This document shows, one piece after another, positions 51,999-64,000 of a stretch of DNA of 64,000 nucleotides. Made by a program: the position numbers and the translations under genes. The notes below the pieces were generated by a model. That model did not search any database. It saw only the letters and a list, made by a program, of their open reading frames with translations, and was not told the DNA's origin. How positions within the stretch are numbered: position 1 is the first letter of the stretch; every line of letters starts with the position of its first letter. The stretch comes from Rhynochetos jubatus. Taxonomy: Eukaryota > Chordata > Aves > Eurypygiformes > Rhynochetidae. The DNA is taken from NCBI GenBank assembly GCA_027574665.1, contig CM050651.1, forward strand, positions 4,589,501-4,653,500, read 5' to 3'.

Positions 51999-54900
51999 TC
52001 TGTTTATTCACAGTGAAACCTCTGAAATTTCATCTGTAACGCAATTAGGCTGTTAAAATCTAACTGCATTAGGGCAAGCGAGTATTGCTTATTTGGCTTA
52101 ATTCTTACAAAGGCTGTCAATCCGGTCCTCGCTTTCTTATTCCCCAGTTCTGGACTTCCTCTTGTATCAAGGCTTGCCATTTCCAGGAAATCTTCACAGA
52201 TGATGGAATGGTGTAGTAGCGTCCTTTCATTACCGAATTACCATCCCAGATGGCTTGGCAGTAACACTCCTCCAGGTCCTGCTGTCAGATAGGAGCTTCA
52301 TCTGAGCTACTTCTGTTCCGTGCTCCTGGACACCTTCCTGCCCTTCTTTCCTAGGCATAATGTCTTTTCCAGACTTTTTTTGCTCACTGTACTTCACCCC
52401 ACTGAAGCATAATGGGGACAGCTGTCTTCACCGTTAATGGGACAGGACGAACAGATGTGGGTGAAAGAGCCACTTGCTGGATGACTGGTAGTCGAAGTTC
52501 AGAGCAGAGACACAGAAATTACAATACGCTCCCACATGTGGTAGATGCTCACAGCAGTTACTTCACATGCCCTTAGGTCTTCGCGAGTAAATCTACATTA
52601 GAGTGCATCAAGCCGATTGTTCTCATTGCTGACCATGAATTTCTTGACGCTTTAATTAATTCACCCACAGCACGAGCACCACTGTGTTTGATGCACACTC
52701 ATTCTTGAAGAGCTTGGGCATATAATTACTACGGTGAAACAAGGACTAATGGACTGATAGAAACAGTGGACTAGAAACATGCAGGAAAATGGGAAAGTAG
52801 AATTTTAGTGCAACAGGCAAATTGAACTTGAACTTTTTCTGGCAGAAGCTGTCATCACAAACATACCCAAACATATATCTTTAACTTCATTCACATTTCC
52901 CAGAGGCTTTGTGGGTTGAAAAATGACTCTTTTTAGTTGTAAGTTTTACCTGGAGTTGTATTTAAAAATTACATCTAGTCATATTTTTGTTTGTTGGTTG
53001 AAGAACACTTGGGGTGGATGGAAAAAGGAAAATAATAGTTTTCATTTGCTTTTGTTCTTGAAAAGCTGGTTTATGTACCCTATGCAGCGAGATGAAAACC
53101 AAAAAAAGGAAAAATTAAATCACAGCAATAAAATATGTAGGCACTTTTCTAACTCGCCCAATAAATGTGCTATTCAAGATAAATGGGAAATGTGTATATT
53201 CTGTTAGCATGCTTCTTAAATATGAATAGGTTCTTCCCCTTCCTCCCTGAATTTTTCTGTATCAGGGCACAGCCTTCCAGCTAGCCCTTGTGACATGGCT
53301 GCAAGCCTTCTGATTCTCTGAATTTCCAGCTTTCCTGAAGTCAGACAGTAGGAGTGCAAGTTTTCTTGTGGTACTGTTCTGTTTGCTCTATGAATCCGAC
53401 CACACCACTGATTTATGCAACTAGTGTGTTCCCGTGTGCACTTTTCTAATAGAAAGAGAAGGTTAATATAGCACTGGTTTTACAACAAAAATGTCCACTC
53501 CTAAAGTAACCAGGAAAGAGATTGGTTTAAGCCAAACATACTAATTTGAAGATTTTAGTCAAATCTTTAATGCTTACCACCAAAGTGACTAAGTTGAAAA
53601 AGGCAAATTCAACCTGAATTAGACGAAAATTGCAGAGAGCATTACCAAGAAACACAACCATGTGACGACATGCCAATGGTTTAAATTACAGAATTCTTTT
53701 CAGTCAAATCTCTGCATTTAGACTCAACAATAAAAAGCCGTGTAAAAAAAACCCAACAAACCACCAACAGAAAAGGAAAATTGACACCTTTGATCTCAGA
53801 TTCAGGTTCAACACCTGCATACTGCACATATTAAACAAGTGGGTAATAACTAACAGGATATTCAGAGATATCATCTACTTATCCCAAAACTACCTGAGGT
53901 TTTCCCCTTTGCACAGAAAAATATTTACTGAATCTGTGGCAAGCTGATTTCAGGCCAGCTAGAGGGACCTCATCTGGAATGTGCTAATTGGAAAGGAACG
54001 TGTATACAAGTGTCCCAAAACCCAGATGATTGCCTTGATCAGCAGGCTATGTAATTAGGGCTCTATTTCTGGGTTTTCGTGATCGTTTGGAACTCAGTGT
54101 TGCAGTGTTCTCTCCAATAAAGAATAAAAATAAATGTGGAAAACTCAATATTGTATTACACGTGGAGTTGTTCTTTTCCAGCCAAATCTATCTCTATTTG
54201 CTTTGCTGTTGCTAGCAAATTTTTTTACTTTCCCTAAGAAATACTCTTGCTTCACTTTAAGGAAACAAGGCAACATTTTCACAGTCAGCAATACCCTACA
54301 GAAATCCAGGCATTCATTGGAGAATGAAAAAAAAACAGAACAGGCGCAAATGAACAAGGGGTCAAGCTATCATGAGGATTTTTAGGTACATCTCAGAGAA
54401 CAAAATCTGTAGAAATGGGAATAAACAAACCCTTCAGTGCAGTAGGTCCTTCAAAAGGTTTTCCACCTCTGATTCACACTGACGAACTCATACGGGTCTC
54501 TTGTCTTTGTTCAGTGCTGCAGTAAAATCCCAAGTAAATACCCAATTTAAGAAAGAGCTTGTGTCAGCTGCCAATCTACACAAGTTCTGCTTTACCATCT
54601 ATCCAATTTATTCTCTAAGAAGAGCCCCAGCTGCAGTTTGCCCGCTCCCTTTATTCCGTGTCTTTCTTACGCTGTTGCAGCTTGGTTTTACAATGCTCAA
54701 GAACGCTGTTGCAGTACACATGCAATACAGTGGTTTCTGTTGATGTTCCAGAGCTATTCATTATCGCCATCATTTCAGTACACTCTGCTGTTACTGCAGG
54801 CTGCCAACTGTAGTTTTTCATGTACACAGATTTTATGCCTAAAGGAAGACACCTACTATTGTTATTTAGTAAAATTATTATCATAACTCTACCTTACATT

Positions 54901-55437
54901 TACATAAATCCCATTTCATCTGGAAGTCTTTCAATACTTCATGATTTTTTTTTTCCTTGGAATAATGCTACGGATTGTTCCACCTGTCCCTGAAAAAACC
55001 CAGCTCCTTTTAACATGCGACGTATCTGCTTAACGGCACAAAGCAGCACACGCCCGTGTGACTACATCAGTTGGAGAAAACAGCATCGCAAAGCAGCCCA
55101 GCGCAGAAGCACAGCAGGGCAACATTGGAAGGTATCAGTACGGACCGATTGGCGGCTCCTACGGTCACTGCTACCAAGGAGATGGGGCCACGGGTCTGCT
55201 GACGCACAGGAGTACATCTAAGGGGAAGTCTGAGGCACTGCTTGTAAAAGGAGATGAAACCAACTCAAGAATAAAGAGAGCAGTGTTTAAGATGCTAAAG
55301 GTGCCTTTTTAATGATGATTATATCCAAAAACACTCAAAGAAGAAATGCACTAAGCTTGAATTTAAAGATCCGTAGAAAAAGCTGGTGAGGTGCTTGGCA
55401 TAAATGCAAACTAAACCCACACTTCTTGTCTCTCTAG

Positions 55438-55520
55438 CTCCCAACTGCAAGCAAGCCCTGACACTGTGAGCAACTTCTTCTCTACTCACCTCCACGGCCA
55501 AACGAACCAAATGGTTTACG
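55438..55520 (+). other. Candidate internal coding exon (83 bp), unidentified gene
   Basis: A pyrimidine-rich acceptor ends TTGTCTCTCTAG at 55437, and the donor GTAAGG follows at 55521. Of three frames only one is open. It enters in phase 2, encodes 27 residues starting SQLQASPDTV and ending GQTNQMVY, and leaves in phase 1. I do not recognise the product. Its entry phase does not match the exit phase of the candidate at 7928-8012, so the two cannot be consecutive exons of one transcript. A chance pseudo-exon is about as likely as a real one. Confidence 0.25.
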
Positions 55521-56053
55521 GTAAGGTTCTTACTTTCACATAACCAGACTTAGCCCTTTTGAGTGCTTTGATTTAGAGATTGAAACACCATGACCACACC
55601 AAATGTTACTATTTCTCCTAAGTGCCGTCGTGTAGCCTGAAAAGGGAGCGGAGAAGAGGTAGGATCACAGTATTTCCAGAAAAGACACTGGAACGCTATG
55701 CCGCAAAGCCTGCTTTGCTTCTCGTTCCCTACAGTTACAATACAAGCCATTTCTTGGGAGGGTCACTTGCATGATGCCACGTTGTGACTCTGAAAATGCT
55801 GCTCAACTATGAAATGAATGTAGGGCTTCATAAGCCTAAATGTAAAATTAATTAGACTTGGGATGCTTTCAACCCAAACTCCTGTACCTAACGAGTAGAC
55901 AAAAAGTATTTTTCTGAAGACATGTGCAACATGAACCCTTGAAGCTCTAAATGCACATCAAGGACAGCACATGACCCTAAGTTTGTCGGAACCTGTCTTT
56001 GTTGAAAAAGGCTGTTACAGTATTGGCCCTGTTCTTATCTCTTGAAGACAGTA

Positions 56054-56140
56054 GCCCAAATTCTTCACTGTTACACAAGTCTAATCTCACATTGATTTCA
56101 ATAGGTTTCAGTGGAATAACTGAAAAGAGAATTTGGCCCG
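56054..56140. mobile_element. Short inverted-repeat (MITE-like) ancient amniote relic
   Basis: CCAAATTCT (56056-56064) and AGAATTTGG (56128-56136) form exact 9-bp terminal inverted repeats. They enclose a segment with TTACACAAG, then CATTGATTTCAATAGGTTTCAG, an order (TTACAC, then ATTGACTTCAATGG-like, then GAATTTGGCCC) that I know from a very common palindromic repeat in turtles, crocodilians and birds. The family name cannot be assigned without a library search. No clear target-site duplication is visible. A minus-strand frame of 122 codons across it (55977-56345) is considered accidental. Confidence 0.45.
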
Positions 56141-57970
56141 TAATCTCTGACTTTATCATATAACTAGTAAGTGCTTGGCTAAGATTAGATTTAAAGATAG
56201 CCCAGGGGGATAATTCAAGGACTCCAGAACCTTTACTGCCACCAAAGTCTCCTGCCTTTGGGGAAAACACAGAAGAAAACAAAGTTGGAAGCTTTAAGCT
56301 TTCAGAAGCCTCAGCCCTGCTCTCACAACTCTCAGGAGAAGGCATGGATCAAGGCTATGGGACCAGCCACCAGCTGAAGGTCCCCTGCTCCCTTTATAAT
56401 TTACCTCAGGCCATGCTGACAGGCCTGATACACATTTAATTAGCAAACAGCTGTAGCTGGTAGAGATGCCACAGCCCAAGGTGTTTGCTACTGCCCCCCT
56501 GCCAGAGGTTACCAACTCTGCAGGAGAACGTTTCAGAGCTGCTTTAGAGGTGAACACTTGAGTGTAAATCCCCCATCACTGGCTGGGAGATGGAAGCCTG
56601 TGGGCTTTGCCTTCAGGGTAATGCCCTGACCCTGGTGGAAACGGCAGCTTCCAGAACAGTAGCAACAGCTTTCAGTTCACCAGAGATGCTACCCAGGCAA
56701 AAGTGTCTCAGTAACCTACAGCTCTAGCAGGTTTTGTTACCATCCTTTATTTACAGTTTAGTATGGAGTAACTTAAGAGGTGTAACAGCAGTCTGCAGCT
56801 CTCCCTGCTTTCTTCTCTTAACCCTTCCTTCCTTTCTTCTCCAAGCTTCGATCTATATGGGTAAAATCAGTAAGGGCTATTAATATCACATAAAAAAGGA
56901 GCATTTCTACGTTTTCTTTGCTGACTGGTCCAACAGCATAATAAATCTACTTATTTTACAATTGTGTGGTATGGACTCCAAAAGCTGTTCCTGAAAACAA
57001 TTTCCACCAAAATAAAACAATTCCAACTTATCCCCGTATGCAGCATCAGACTTGCTGCACAATTACAGGGAACTACGCTCTGCCAACACAGTTAAATTGA
57101 GGACCTCTCTTTTCCTGGCTCCGCTACTGCTGGACAGCTTATGTTCCCACTGCTTTTGCCTCCATCTGTGCTAACAACAGAATCCTTTTTGATTAAAATG
57201 TTGCCGAGTTATATTGTGAAAGTTCACTTGAACTGTGTGCTTGCTTCACTTAGAAATCTTTTCCCTCATTTGGATGCAAGATGTAAGCGGTTGAGAGTTA
57301 TGCACCCAGCCCGGGGTACTTCAGTGAGAGGGGAAAAATCCTAGGTCTTTAATTAATGTACAGCTTATTAAGGAAAGGGAAACTCAAGCTGTGGAATAAG
57401 CTTTTCCTATCGTGTATGTACATCAGTTGGGCTTTTGTGTTAACAGAGACAGCTAACCAGCATTCCTGAAAGAACATCTGGAGAAACGTGCGAGCGGGGA
57501 ATACCCGCCCAGGGGGATGGGCGCTTCAGATTTCAGAGCTTTGTGAAATTATTTAAAAAATAAAAAAATAAATTGGAGAGTCTTAGTAAAGATCTGTTTA
57601 AATGAGAAACAGAAGGAACGATAACTAAGCAAGTAGGAACTGAGGTCCTGAACACTGAGATGACTGTATTTCATTAAGAAATCTCAGGGCACTTTAGTCC
57701 TCACCAAAAAGCTACCGTATTGTTTTTCAGTTGTGAGAAATGTATAGGATAAATTTCCTGTGTTCTCTGACAATTGCATGGTCATTCAGGTTTCTAATGA
57801 AAACACACTAAGTGCAGTCACATTTTAGCTATGTTTTACAGCAGGTAAGAAACATACCTTTTGTCACAGCACAGACTACAGTCTTCCCAATTACAGAAGG
57901 AAGGATAAAAATGTAACGTATCAAAGTAGGGATTAAGAAGAAAATTACCAGAGGAAATTAAGATAAATGA

Positions 57971-58002
57971 GTAATTAATTAGACTGTAATTAGGAGATAA
58001 TT
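57971..58002. promoter_or_regulatory. Cluster of TAATTA homeodomain-type motifs
   Basis: TAATTAATTA (57971-57980), TAATTA (57986-57991) and TAATTA (57997-58002) fall within 32 bp, with further AATTA-type words on both sides. This is the core that many homeodomain proteins bind. In AT-rich DNA such clusters also arise by chance, so a role as an enhancer piece is only a suggestion. Confidence 0.25.
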
Positions 58003-60561
58003 AAGTAAATTAAGGAATTTAGGATGCACATTATATGTTCTAGCTAAAACAATAGTTCTAGTTCAAAATCTAATGTCATTAAGCACTTGTGCAATTCTTG
58101 GGGACACGTTTCAGGTCCAGAAGCACCGAAGTTTGCACTTTCAGGTGGGCCTTCAGCCTTAACAATATCTCTGTGTTCGAGAATAGTGGAATCAAAGGAG
58201 AGTTGGATATGTTTCTTGGGAACTGTTCAAAATTTTGGGAATGATGCAATTCCTGCATTGAAAAGAAGATTGGGTCTGAGTCCAGGGTTGAAATCCTTTT
58301 AGTAAGTGGAACACGAATTTGATGTTATGCATCAAACTTGCTGAAAGCAGAGGATACTAATGCAGGAGATAAAGACCAACAGAAAACATTAGGATTCCTG
58401 ACATTTTCAAATATTGAAATGCATTCATGCCTGAATTATATTCCAGAGATAGACTCAGACTAGTTCTTACTTTATCTGAACTGCTCCTAGTAAACACCTG
58501 CTGGGGGGTTACTGAACAGGTTGGCAGACAGCGTGTTAGGCAGTTTTCACAGGCACTGCAAGAACAGCAGTAGTTCTCTCTCTGTCACTAAAGTCCAAAT
58601 ATTTACCAATACAGGTAGTAAGATCCTGTTTGTTTTCACTGGTCTCCAGAGTTCCAGTGCCACTCAGATCTAACATTTACTTCGAATATGCATTATTTAG
58701 TACTTCACAGTCCAAGCCAGGTACAGCTACAACAGGCATTACATACGGTTCAGAGCTTGTGGGTCTACGTTAACCACTCCTTTATATCGAGTTCTTACCC
58801 TTTCGCAAAATACAATGCTCTGTCCGCGAAGGGGAAGAAGGTCTGTTTGTAACAATTCCGTGACATTGTACTTCAGCGGCTACCAAGCAATCCGTTTTCC
58901 ATCACACTTAACAGGGAGTAAATTTAGGATTCAAATTATTAGCCTTAAATTAGCCTCTCTGCCTGTTATTCCCATCTGATACAAATTCTTCTTACACGGA
59001 GCTAAAGTCTGATTAAAAATAGGAAATGAGCATGCACTACTTTAGGATAATATACCTCTCTCTTCAGTGAGTTTAAACGTGCAATTGTGTTTGAAGACCG
59101 ACGTCAGGCAACTGCTGAGCTTCTGTTCAGACAGCGAGCGATGTCTTTATATTCACTGGGTTCTGCTTGGACTCGTAGGCCAGCATCGTGAAAACTGTCT
59201 CTGTTGCTGATAAAGGGGTCTAAGGAGTTCACGGGATGTTTCTGGGAGGAATCATTACCAAGAGTCTCCCCCAGCAGGTTTCATGAAAAAAGAGGCAAAT
59301 GTTGTCCTTTTGTTCTATAATTATGTTTCCCTTCTCTCCTTCATCAGAAGTATGTCAGAATATACACAATACATAAATATAAATAATCTTTTGTTTACGT
59401 GGCATTAATTACATGAATGGAAAATGCTCTTGCCAAAGAATTCTATATGGGAGCCATGGGAGTCAGCCACTAGAATACGATCATCCTCTAAATAAATAGA
59501 ACTCCACAGCAATAAATAGCAGCAGCATGCGGTACAGTAGAATAGGAGGAGTAGAATAATATGTCCAATTGTAAATCACTGTGCATGGAAATCTAGGCAG
59601 GCATAATACAATTACCCGAATGGAGGTCAAACGCAATTTCACAGGGTGAATAGCAGACTATGACCATGTATCTGTTTAATTTTTTTTAATTTCAGAATGA
59701 TCCAGCCATTATTTAACGTTTGGAAATATCTTCCATTTTTCATATGCTATTCTGATTGAACACAATTAATTAATGTAGCAGACAATTGCAATTTGCATAA
59801 TTTTCACAAAGAACAATTTACTTAATGTTTGGAGGTTTTTTTTTACTCTGGTCCCCACATTTAAATGAAGAAGGGAAGGACACAAAGTGAACAGACTGTT
59901 AATCATAACACTTGGCTGAGATCACCTCGAAACACTACCTATCATTATAACCTCAAATAGATACGTTTGCTGGAGAGGAACAGGACTATAAAATATCAGT
60001 AACAGAGAGATGATATTGCATTAATTTTTCTAATTAAGAAAAATGTTTATATGAAGAAAACTTCAGAGGTGTCTGACTTGTCTATAAATCTTTCATCAGA
60101 TATAAGAAACAAAACAAATTAAAATGGAAGAGTCTGGGTTTTACCTTTCAAATCCATACCAATGACCACAGCAGTAGTTCTGTTTTCTGATCAATCTCAA
60201 ACTGGATCTCACAAAAATGAGGATCTTGCTCCTTAAGTCCTTCTTCATGCTTTGCAGCTATTATTTACTGCCTACATGCTTCATTCTTATTTACTGACAT
60301 TCAGAGTTTTATTTTTCTGCCTTTTCTTGAAGATCTCGATTCTGTAATACACACAAGAACAGCAAGCAAACAGACTGGCCAGGCTCTTCGAAAATACGAA
60401 ATTTCATCACCACATTGATTCAGAGCCAGAAGGAGAACTCTGATCAGAGGTACTGGGGTCAGCTTTACCTCTCAAACACTGCTGCTAACAAATCAACATT
60501 CATGAAAATATTTCTGTCACTTCACTGGCCAGTTTCTGTGTTAGCTTTCAAAACCAACTTC

Positions 60562-60574
60562 AAAAAAAAAAAAA
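60562..60574 (+). repeat. Poly-A tract
   Basis: An uninterrupted run of 13 A. Simple homopolymer. Confidence 0.8.
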
Positions 60575-60897
60575 TTCTTTTTGAAAATGAGATTGTTTAA
60601 CCTGTCTTTTAGAGGCCTCACACACATACATACCTGAATCATGATATCCAAAGGGCATACTCAACACAGCAGTTATAACTTGCAAAATATAATACTTATC
60701 ACAAAAAATGACAGAAATGTTCATCACCTTAAAAACCTTTAGTACTACCCCCATAAACGCAGTACTTCGTTAACAAGACACTGGGTTGAATCAATGCTAG
60801 CTGTTCCTGACAGTTCTGCTACATACCTGTCTCATTTTGTTAGTTTAATGAACTTGTTCCCAGCTCAATCCCACAAGTACTGTGTGGTCTCTGCTTT

Positions 60898-60912
60898 AAA
60901 AAAAAAAAAAAT
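60898..60912 (+). repeat. Poly-A tract
   Basis: An uninterrupted run of 15 A. Simple homopolymer. Confidence 0.85.
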
Positions 60913-63190
60913 TAAAAATACGATTCAGCTGATACAGATTTTAGAGTCATTCATCTATGCAATACTGAGTGACTTCTTTTGGCCAGGGATCAGCAGTGAG
61001 CAGCGGTGTGAAGCAACATTTTCTGCTACAACGCTTTTCCCTTGTGAAAACTGGAAACAATTTTAAAATACCGCTCGGTTTATTTGGTTTAAAAAGTTAT
61101 TTGAAAAGAATTCACTATGCTCACCAGCTATTCCCTGGGTAGGGCAATATACATTGCACCCCTGGAAAACAATGAGGTCGGGCAGATGACACACATGTGC
61201 GTCTGGCCGCGTTGTTTTCTGAGGCTGTCCCGGAATGAAAGATTTTTCTTCTTTCTGCGTGCAGACTGGTAACATCATGGGACTCACAAGTCTACAAGTA
61301 AGAGGTGAACTTGGCAGCATCCACACTGAAACCATAGGGTAGAATTTATGTTTACTGTACGTAGCCCAACTGTTCAAAGAACTGAGCGCGTTGGAACCAA
61401 TCCAGGAAAGCACTTAGAGGTCGGCTGGGACGCCTGGCACGCCGACAGCTCGCCCCGTGTCTCAGGGCTTTGCCAAACTGGGGCTGAAGAACCGAGCAGC
61501 TCGTAGGACAGAACCCGTGCCAGACTACTGTACCAGGGGCTTGGCCATCCTCCTTGCAGCTAAAGGGCTGGTATTTGCTCACAGTGGTAACAGAGGCGAT
61601 AAACAAGAACCTGTAATATACCAGGGAAACAATAAGGAAATTCTAACCAGGAGACTTTACTGAAGGTAAGGAAAGTTCTCCTGCTGGTTTCAACACAGAT
61701 GCCGTTTCATTTGGTCCCCCTGCCCACCTTTTTTTTTTCCAGATTTTTATTTTCCTTTTTTTACTTAAAGCATTTTGCCAACTACATTGATCAGTATTGG
61801 CATGGCAGGCCTTTGGAGGAGATGTTATTGGTCTCTGAAGCGCCTATACCGTGCCTGAAACCTCATTAGCGGCTTGTCTGGTTGGTTTTGCTGGTACAGT
61901 CACACGCAATGGGCTTGCACTATGGTGGTGAGAAGAAGAAAAAGGAAAATTTGAATACCGAACCAGTCAAACAACTCACTGTTTTTAGAGGCTTACTTAT
62001 GAGATCCTGGGAGATTTTTTTCTCCATGCTGACACTGCAGTGGTCAGAGTGAAGCAAGCACCTAGATGCATCGCTTGCTTGTTAAAGGTTTTGATAAGAA
62101 ACAATTTATCTGTAGGTTTGAATATGCTGGAAGATTACAGAGATTTAACATCTTAAATATAATTTGCAGCTTTGCATTTAAGAGCATTCATACTTTTGAG
62201 CCTGAAAATATTTGGAAGAATGCTTACTAACGGTGAAACCAATAATAGATTGATCTACTTCATCTAATTTATCAACATGTGCTCGGGCTGATGTGATACA
62301 GGAGATCGACTTCATGACCTCAGGAACAGAGGCCCCATATTATTTATCCAGAAATTTCTAAAGCCCCAAGGGAAACTCCTCAACGCACAGACAAGAATCC
62401 ACCCAGGAATTCTTTCCCACTCAGAGTTTATGGGTTTTTTGGTGTGGTTTTGGCTGTTTGTTTTCATTGGTTTTAATTTATTACATTTATCAAATCTCTG
62501 CCATTTAGTACCAGGCTTTTCTACAGGACAAACAAGTAGAGTTCCCAAGCTAAAAGTCCTGTGTAATAGCAGCACACTTTCTCGTCTTGATCCTGATAAT
62601 TTGCTCGTAGTAAACCACAAGAGAAATGCAAAGGAATGGTAATCTGAAAATAAAGAAAGATGGGAAACTGCAGATTTCCTAACAGCAGTGAGACAGCAAA
62701 CATGATTGGTTTCTTAATTTCAGATAATGTTTCCCTAGGAACTCATACAAAACACAGTTCCTTTAGTATACTTTTAAGGATAAAACTCTACCAAAATCAC
62801 TCTGTGAGTATGCTTAATGTATTCAACCTCTTGCTTCAGGGTCTCTCTCTGTTCTTGTGTGATTTTTTCCTGCTGTACTCAAATACATAAATTCAAGGTT
62901 TTATTCTGAAAACCTGTTATTTTTGCAGTGATTTGCTTTCTTGATTTCCCTCCTACATATCAGTCTGCCTCTTCATCATGAAATCATTGTTAATTTCCCT
63001 TCCACTTCTGTTTTCCAAAGTGTCTTCTCTAATTCCACAATCAGAGATAGATGAGATCCCCACCCTCAATCTTTAAGCTAATTATTTAAAAACTAACTTG
63101 TCGGTCCTAACGTAACTCTATTCGTTCACACTGCAGCCTGGCCCATTAGGATCTTTATGTAGCCATTAGCTATCAAAAAACCCCCAACGC

Positions 63191-63208
63191 CAACAACAAC
63201 AACAACAA
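63191..63208 (+). repeat. (CAA)6 microsatellite
   Basis: Six uninterrupted CAA units. A potential length polymorphism. Confidence 0.85.
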
Positions 63209-64000
63209 AATCAGATAGCAAAGAAAATAATAAATCAGGGACGGGTATCAAATCCACAGCTGGCATACACTGACTCTGCTTATGCAAGTTTGCTATAGTA
63301 CCATTAGAGGATCTGCACCCTGTTCTCTACTTCAATCATTTCTCTTCATCTGTATCTCTAAAGGCAAAAGTAACCATGACGTTTAAAGGGTTCTGCCTCT
63401 TTTTTCCTTGGTTTCTTCAAGAGTAACTTTCAAATGGAACCAATATGTGCAGCCAGTAAGTATTTTTGATAGAAGACAGAATGACTTTCCATTTTTTCCC
63501 CGTCAGCCCTACATCCTCCTCCTTGTCATCCTCATACCTTTCCCCTCACTGCTACAAAAATATGAACGAGTGTTACGAGACAGCCCCAAAATGACCTCTA
63601 GAAGAAATTCCTGTCTATCAGGCTGAAACACTAAGAGAAAAACAACACTCCCATGTTTTAAAAGTAATGATTTTCAAAATTCCTCTCACCTTCCTAACTC
63701 ACACAGATTATAAAAGCCTACCTTTTGGTCTCCATGCAACGGCTTATTGTCAGACGCTCCACATAGTCCACAGCCGTATCTCTAAATGGCCTCTATATGA
63801 AAATGAAGTTTTCATTCCTTCACCTGGTGACACTTTCTATTGCAGCACAGTGGTTTATTTATTTTCTTTAACCTTGGGCTAATAATAAACTGCAAATAGA
63901 AATTATTTGTGAAAGTATAATTGCTCAGTGGTTGTATAAAACGCGTATTGTAGGGGTGGGAATGGGAAGAGCACTGAAGGATATACCTTATTCAGTGCAG

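Larger units (their letters stand above)
45382..55437. other. Gene-free DNA
   Basis: No recognisable gene. A 137-codon minus-strand frame at 47022-47435 and overlapping plus frames at 48674-49188 show no motif, signal or family likeness. The interval contains a 16-bp palindrome (49735-49750) and an (AC)8 tract (51983-51998). It also contains a 12-base direct repeat (ACGCTGTTGCAG at 54669 and 54703) and a locally less AT-rich stretch at 55020-55210 with a short open frame of unknown meaning. Confidence 0.65.
55521..64000. other. Gene-free DNA, right end of window
   Basis: No coding sequence is recognised. Contents: an inverted-repeat relic (56054-56140), a TAATTA cluster (57971-58002), an octamer-type ATTTGCAT motif (59791-59798) beside several TAAT motifs, poly-A runs (60562-60574 and 60898-60912) and a (CAA)6 tract (63191-63208). 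A 68-codon frame at 61457-61663 ends next to a GTAAGG but has no convincing acceptor. Confidence 0.65.

Noticed and set aside
61457-61663. 68-codon frame ending beside GTAAGG, possible terminal exon
   Set aside because: The upstream acceptor is weak, a stop precedes the donor, and the product is unfamiliar.
1-64000. CRISPR arrays, tRNA or rRNA genes, phage or plasmid modules
   Set aside because: No regularly spaced repeats, cloverleaf-like genes, rRNA motifs or clustered microbial ORFs were seen. The CR1 elements place the window in a sauropsid, most likely avian, nuclear genome.

Overview
This window looks like AT-rich, non-coding nuclear DNA from a bird, either intronic or intergenic. The main evidence is a pair of CR1-family non-LTR retrotransposon remnants (about 28970-31941). 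The larger one has the reverse-transcriptase protein signature and the 3' terminal ATTCTATGATT-type end typical of avian CR1. There are no bacterial-style genes, operons, rRNA, tRNA or CRISPR arrays. Outside CR1 the longest open frame is 147 codons, and no run of ORFs resembles a known protein. The species cannot be read from the sequence.

Layout. 1-7344: gene-free DNA with homopolymers and one small hairpin. 7345-7545: a possible very old minus-strand CR1 relic. 7928-8012: an 85-bp stretch with both splice signals and one open frame, the best plus-strand exon candidate. 8013-28969: gene-free DNA holding a 36-bp tandem duplication (8745-8814), a minus-strand exon candidate (17049-17137), a perfect 41-bp tandem duplication (22631-22712) and a GC-rich hairpin (25132-25153). 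28970-31230: a 5'-truncated, frameshifted CR1 copy. 31231-31941: an older, much more decayed CR1 fragment in the same orientation, joined directly to the younger copy's 3' end and followed by a poly-T tract. 31970-64000: gene-free DNA with two (AC)8 microsatellites, several palindromes (the best is a back-to-back pair at 45328-45381), a weak plus-strand exon candidate (55438-55520), a short inverted-repeat relic that looks like an amniote MITE (56054-56140) and a TAATTA-rich patch (57971-58002).

No genes here work together as a system, and I found no previously undescribed system. The exon candidates lie on both strands, so they cannot all belong to one gene, and some or all may be chance. 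The items most worth checking are the CR1-CR1 junction, the double palindrome, the 7928-8012 exon candidate and the inverted-repeat relic.
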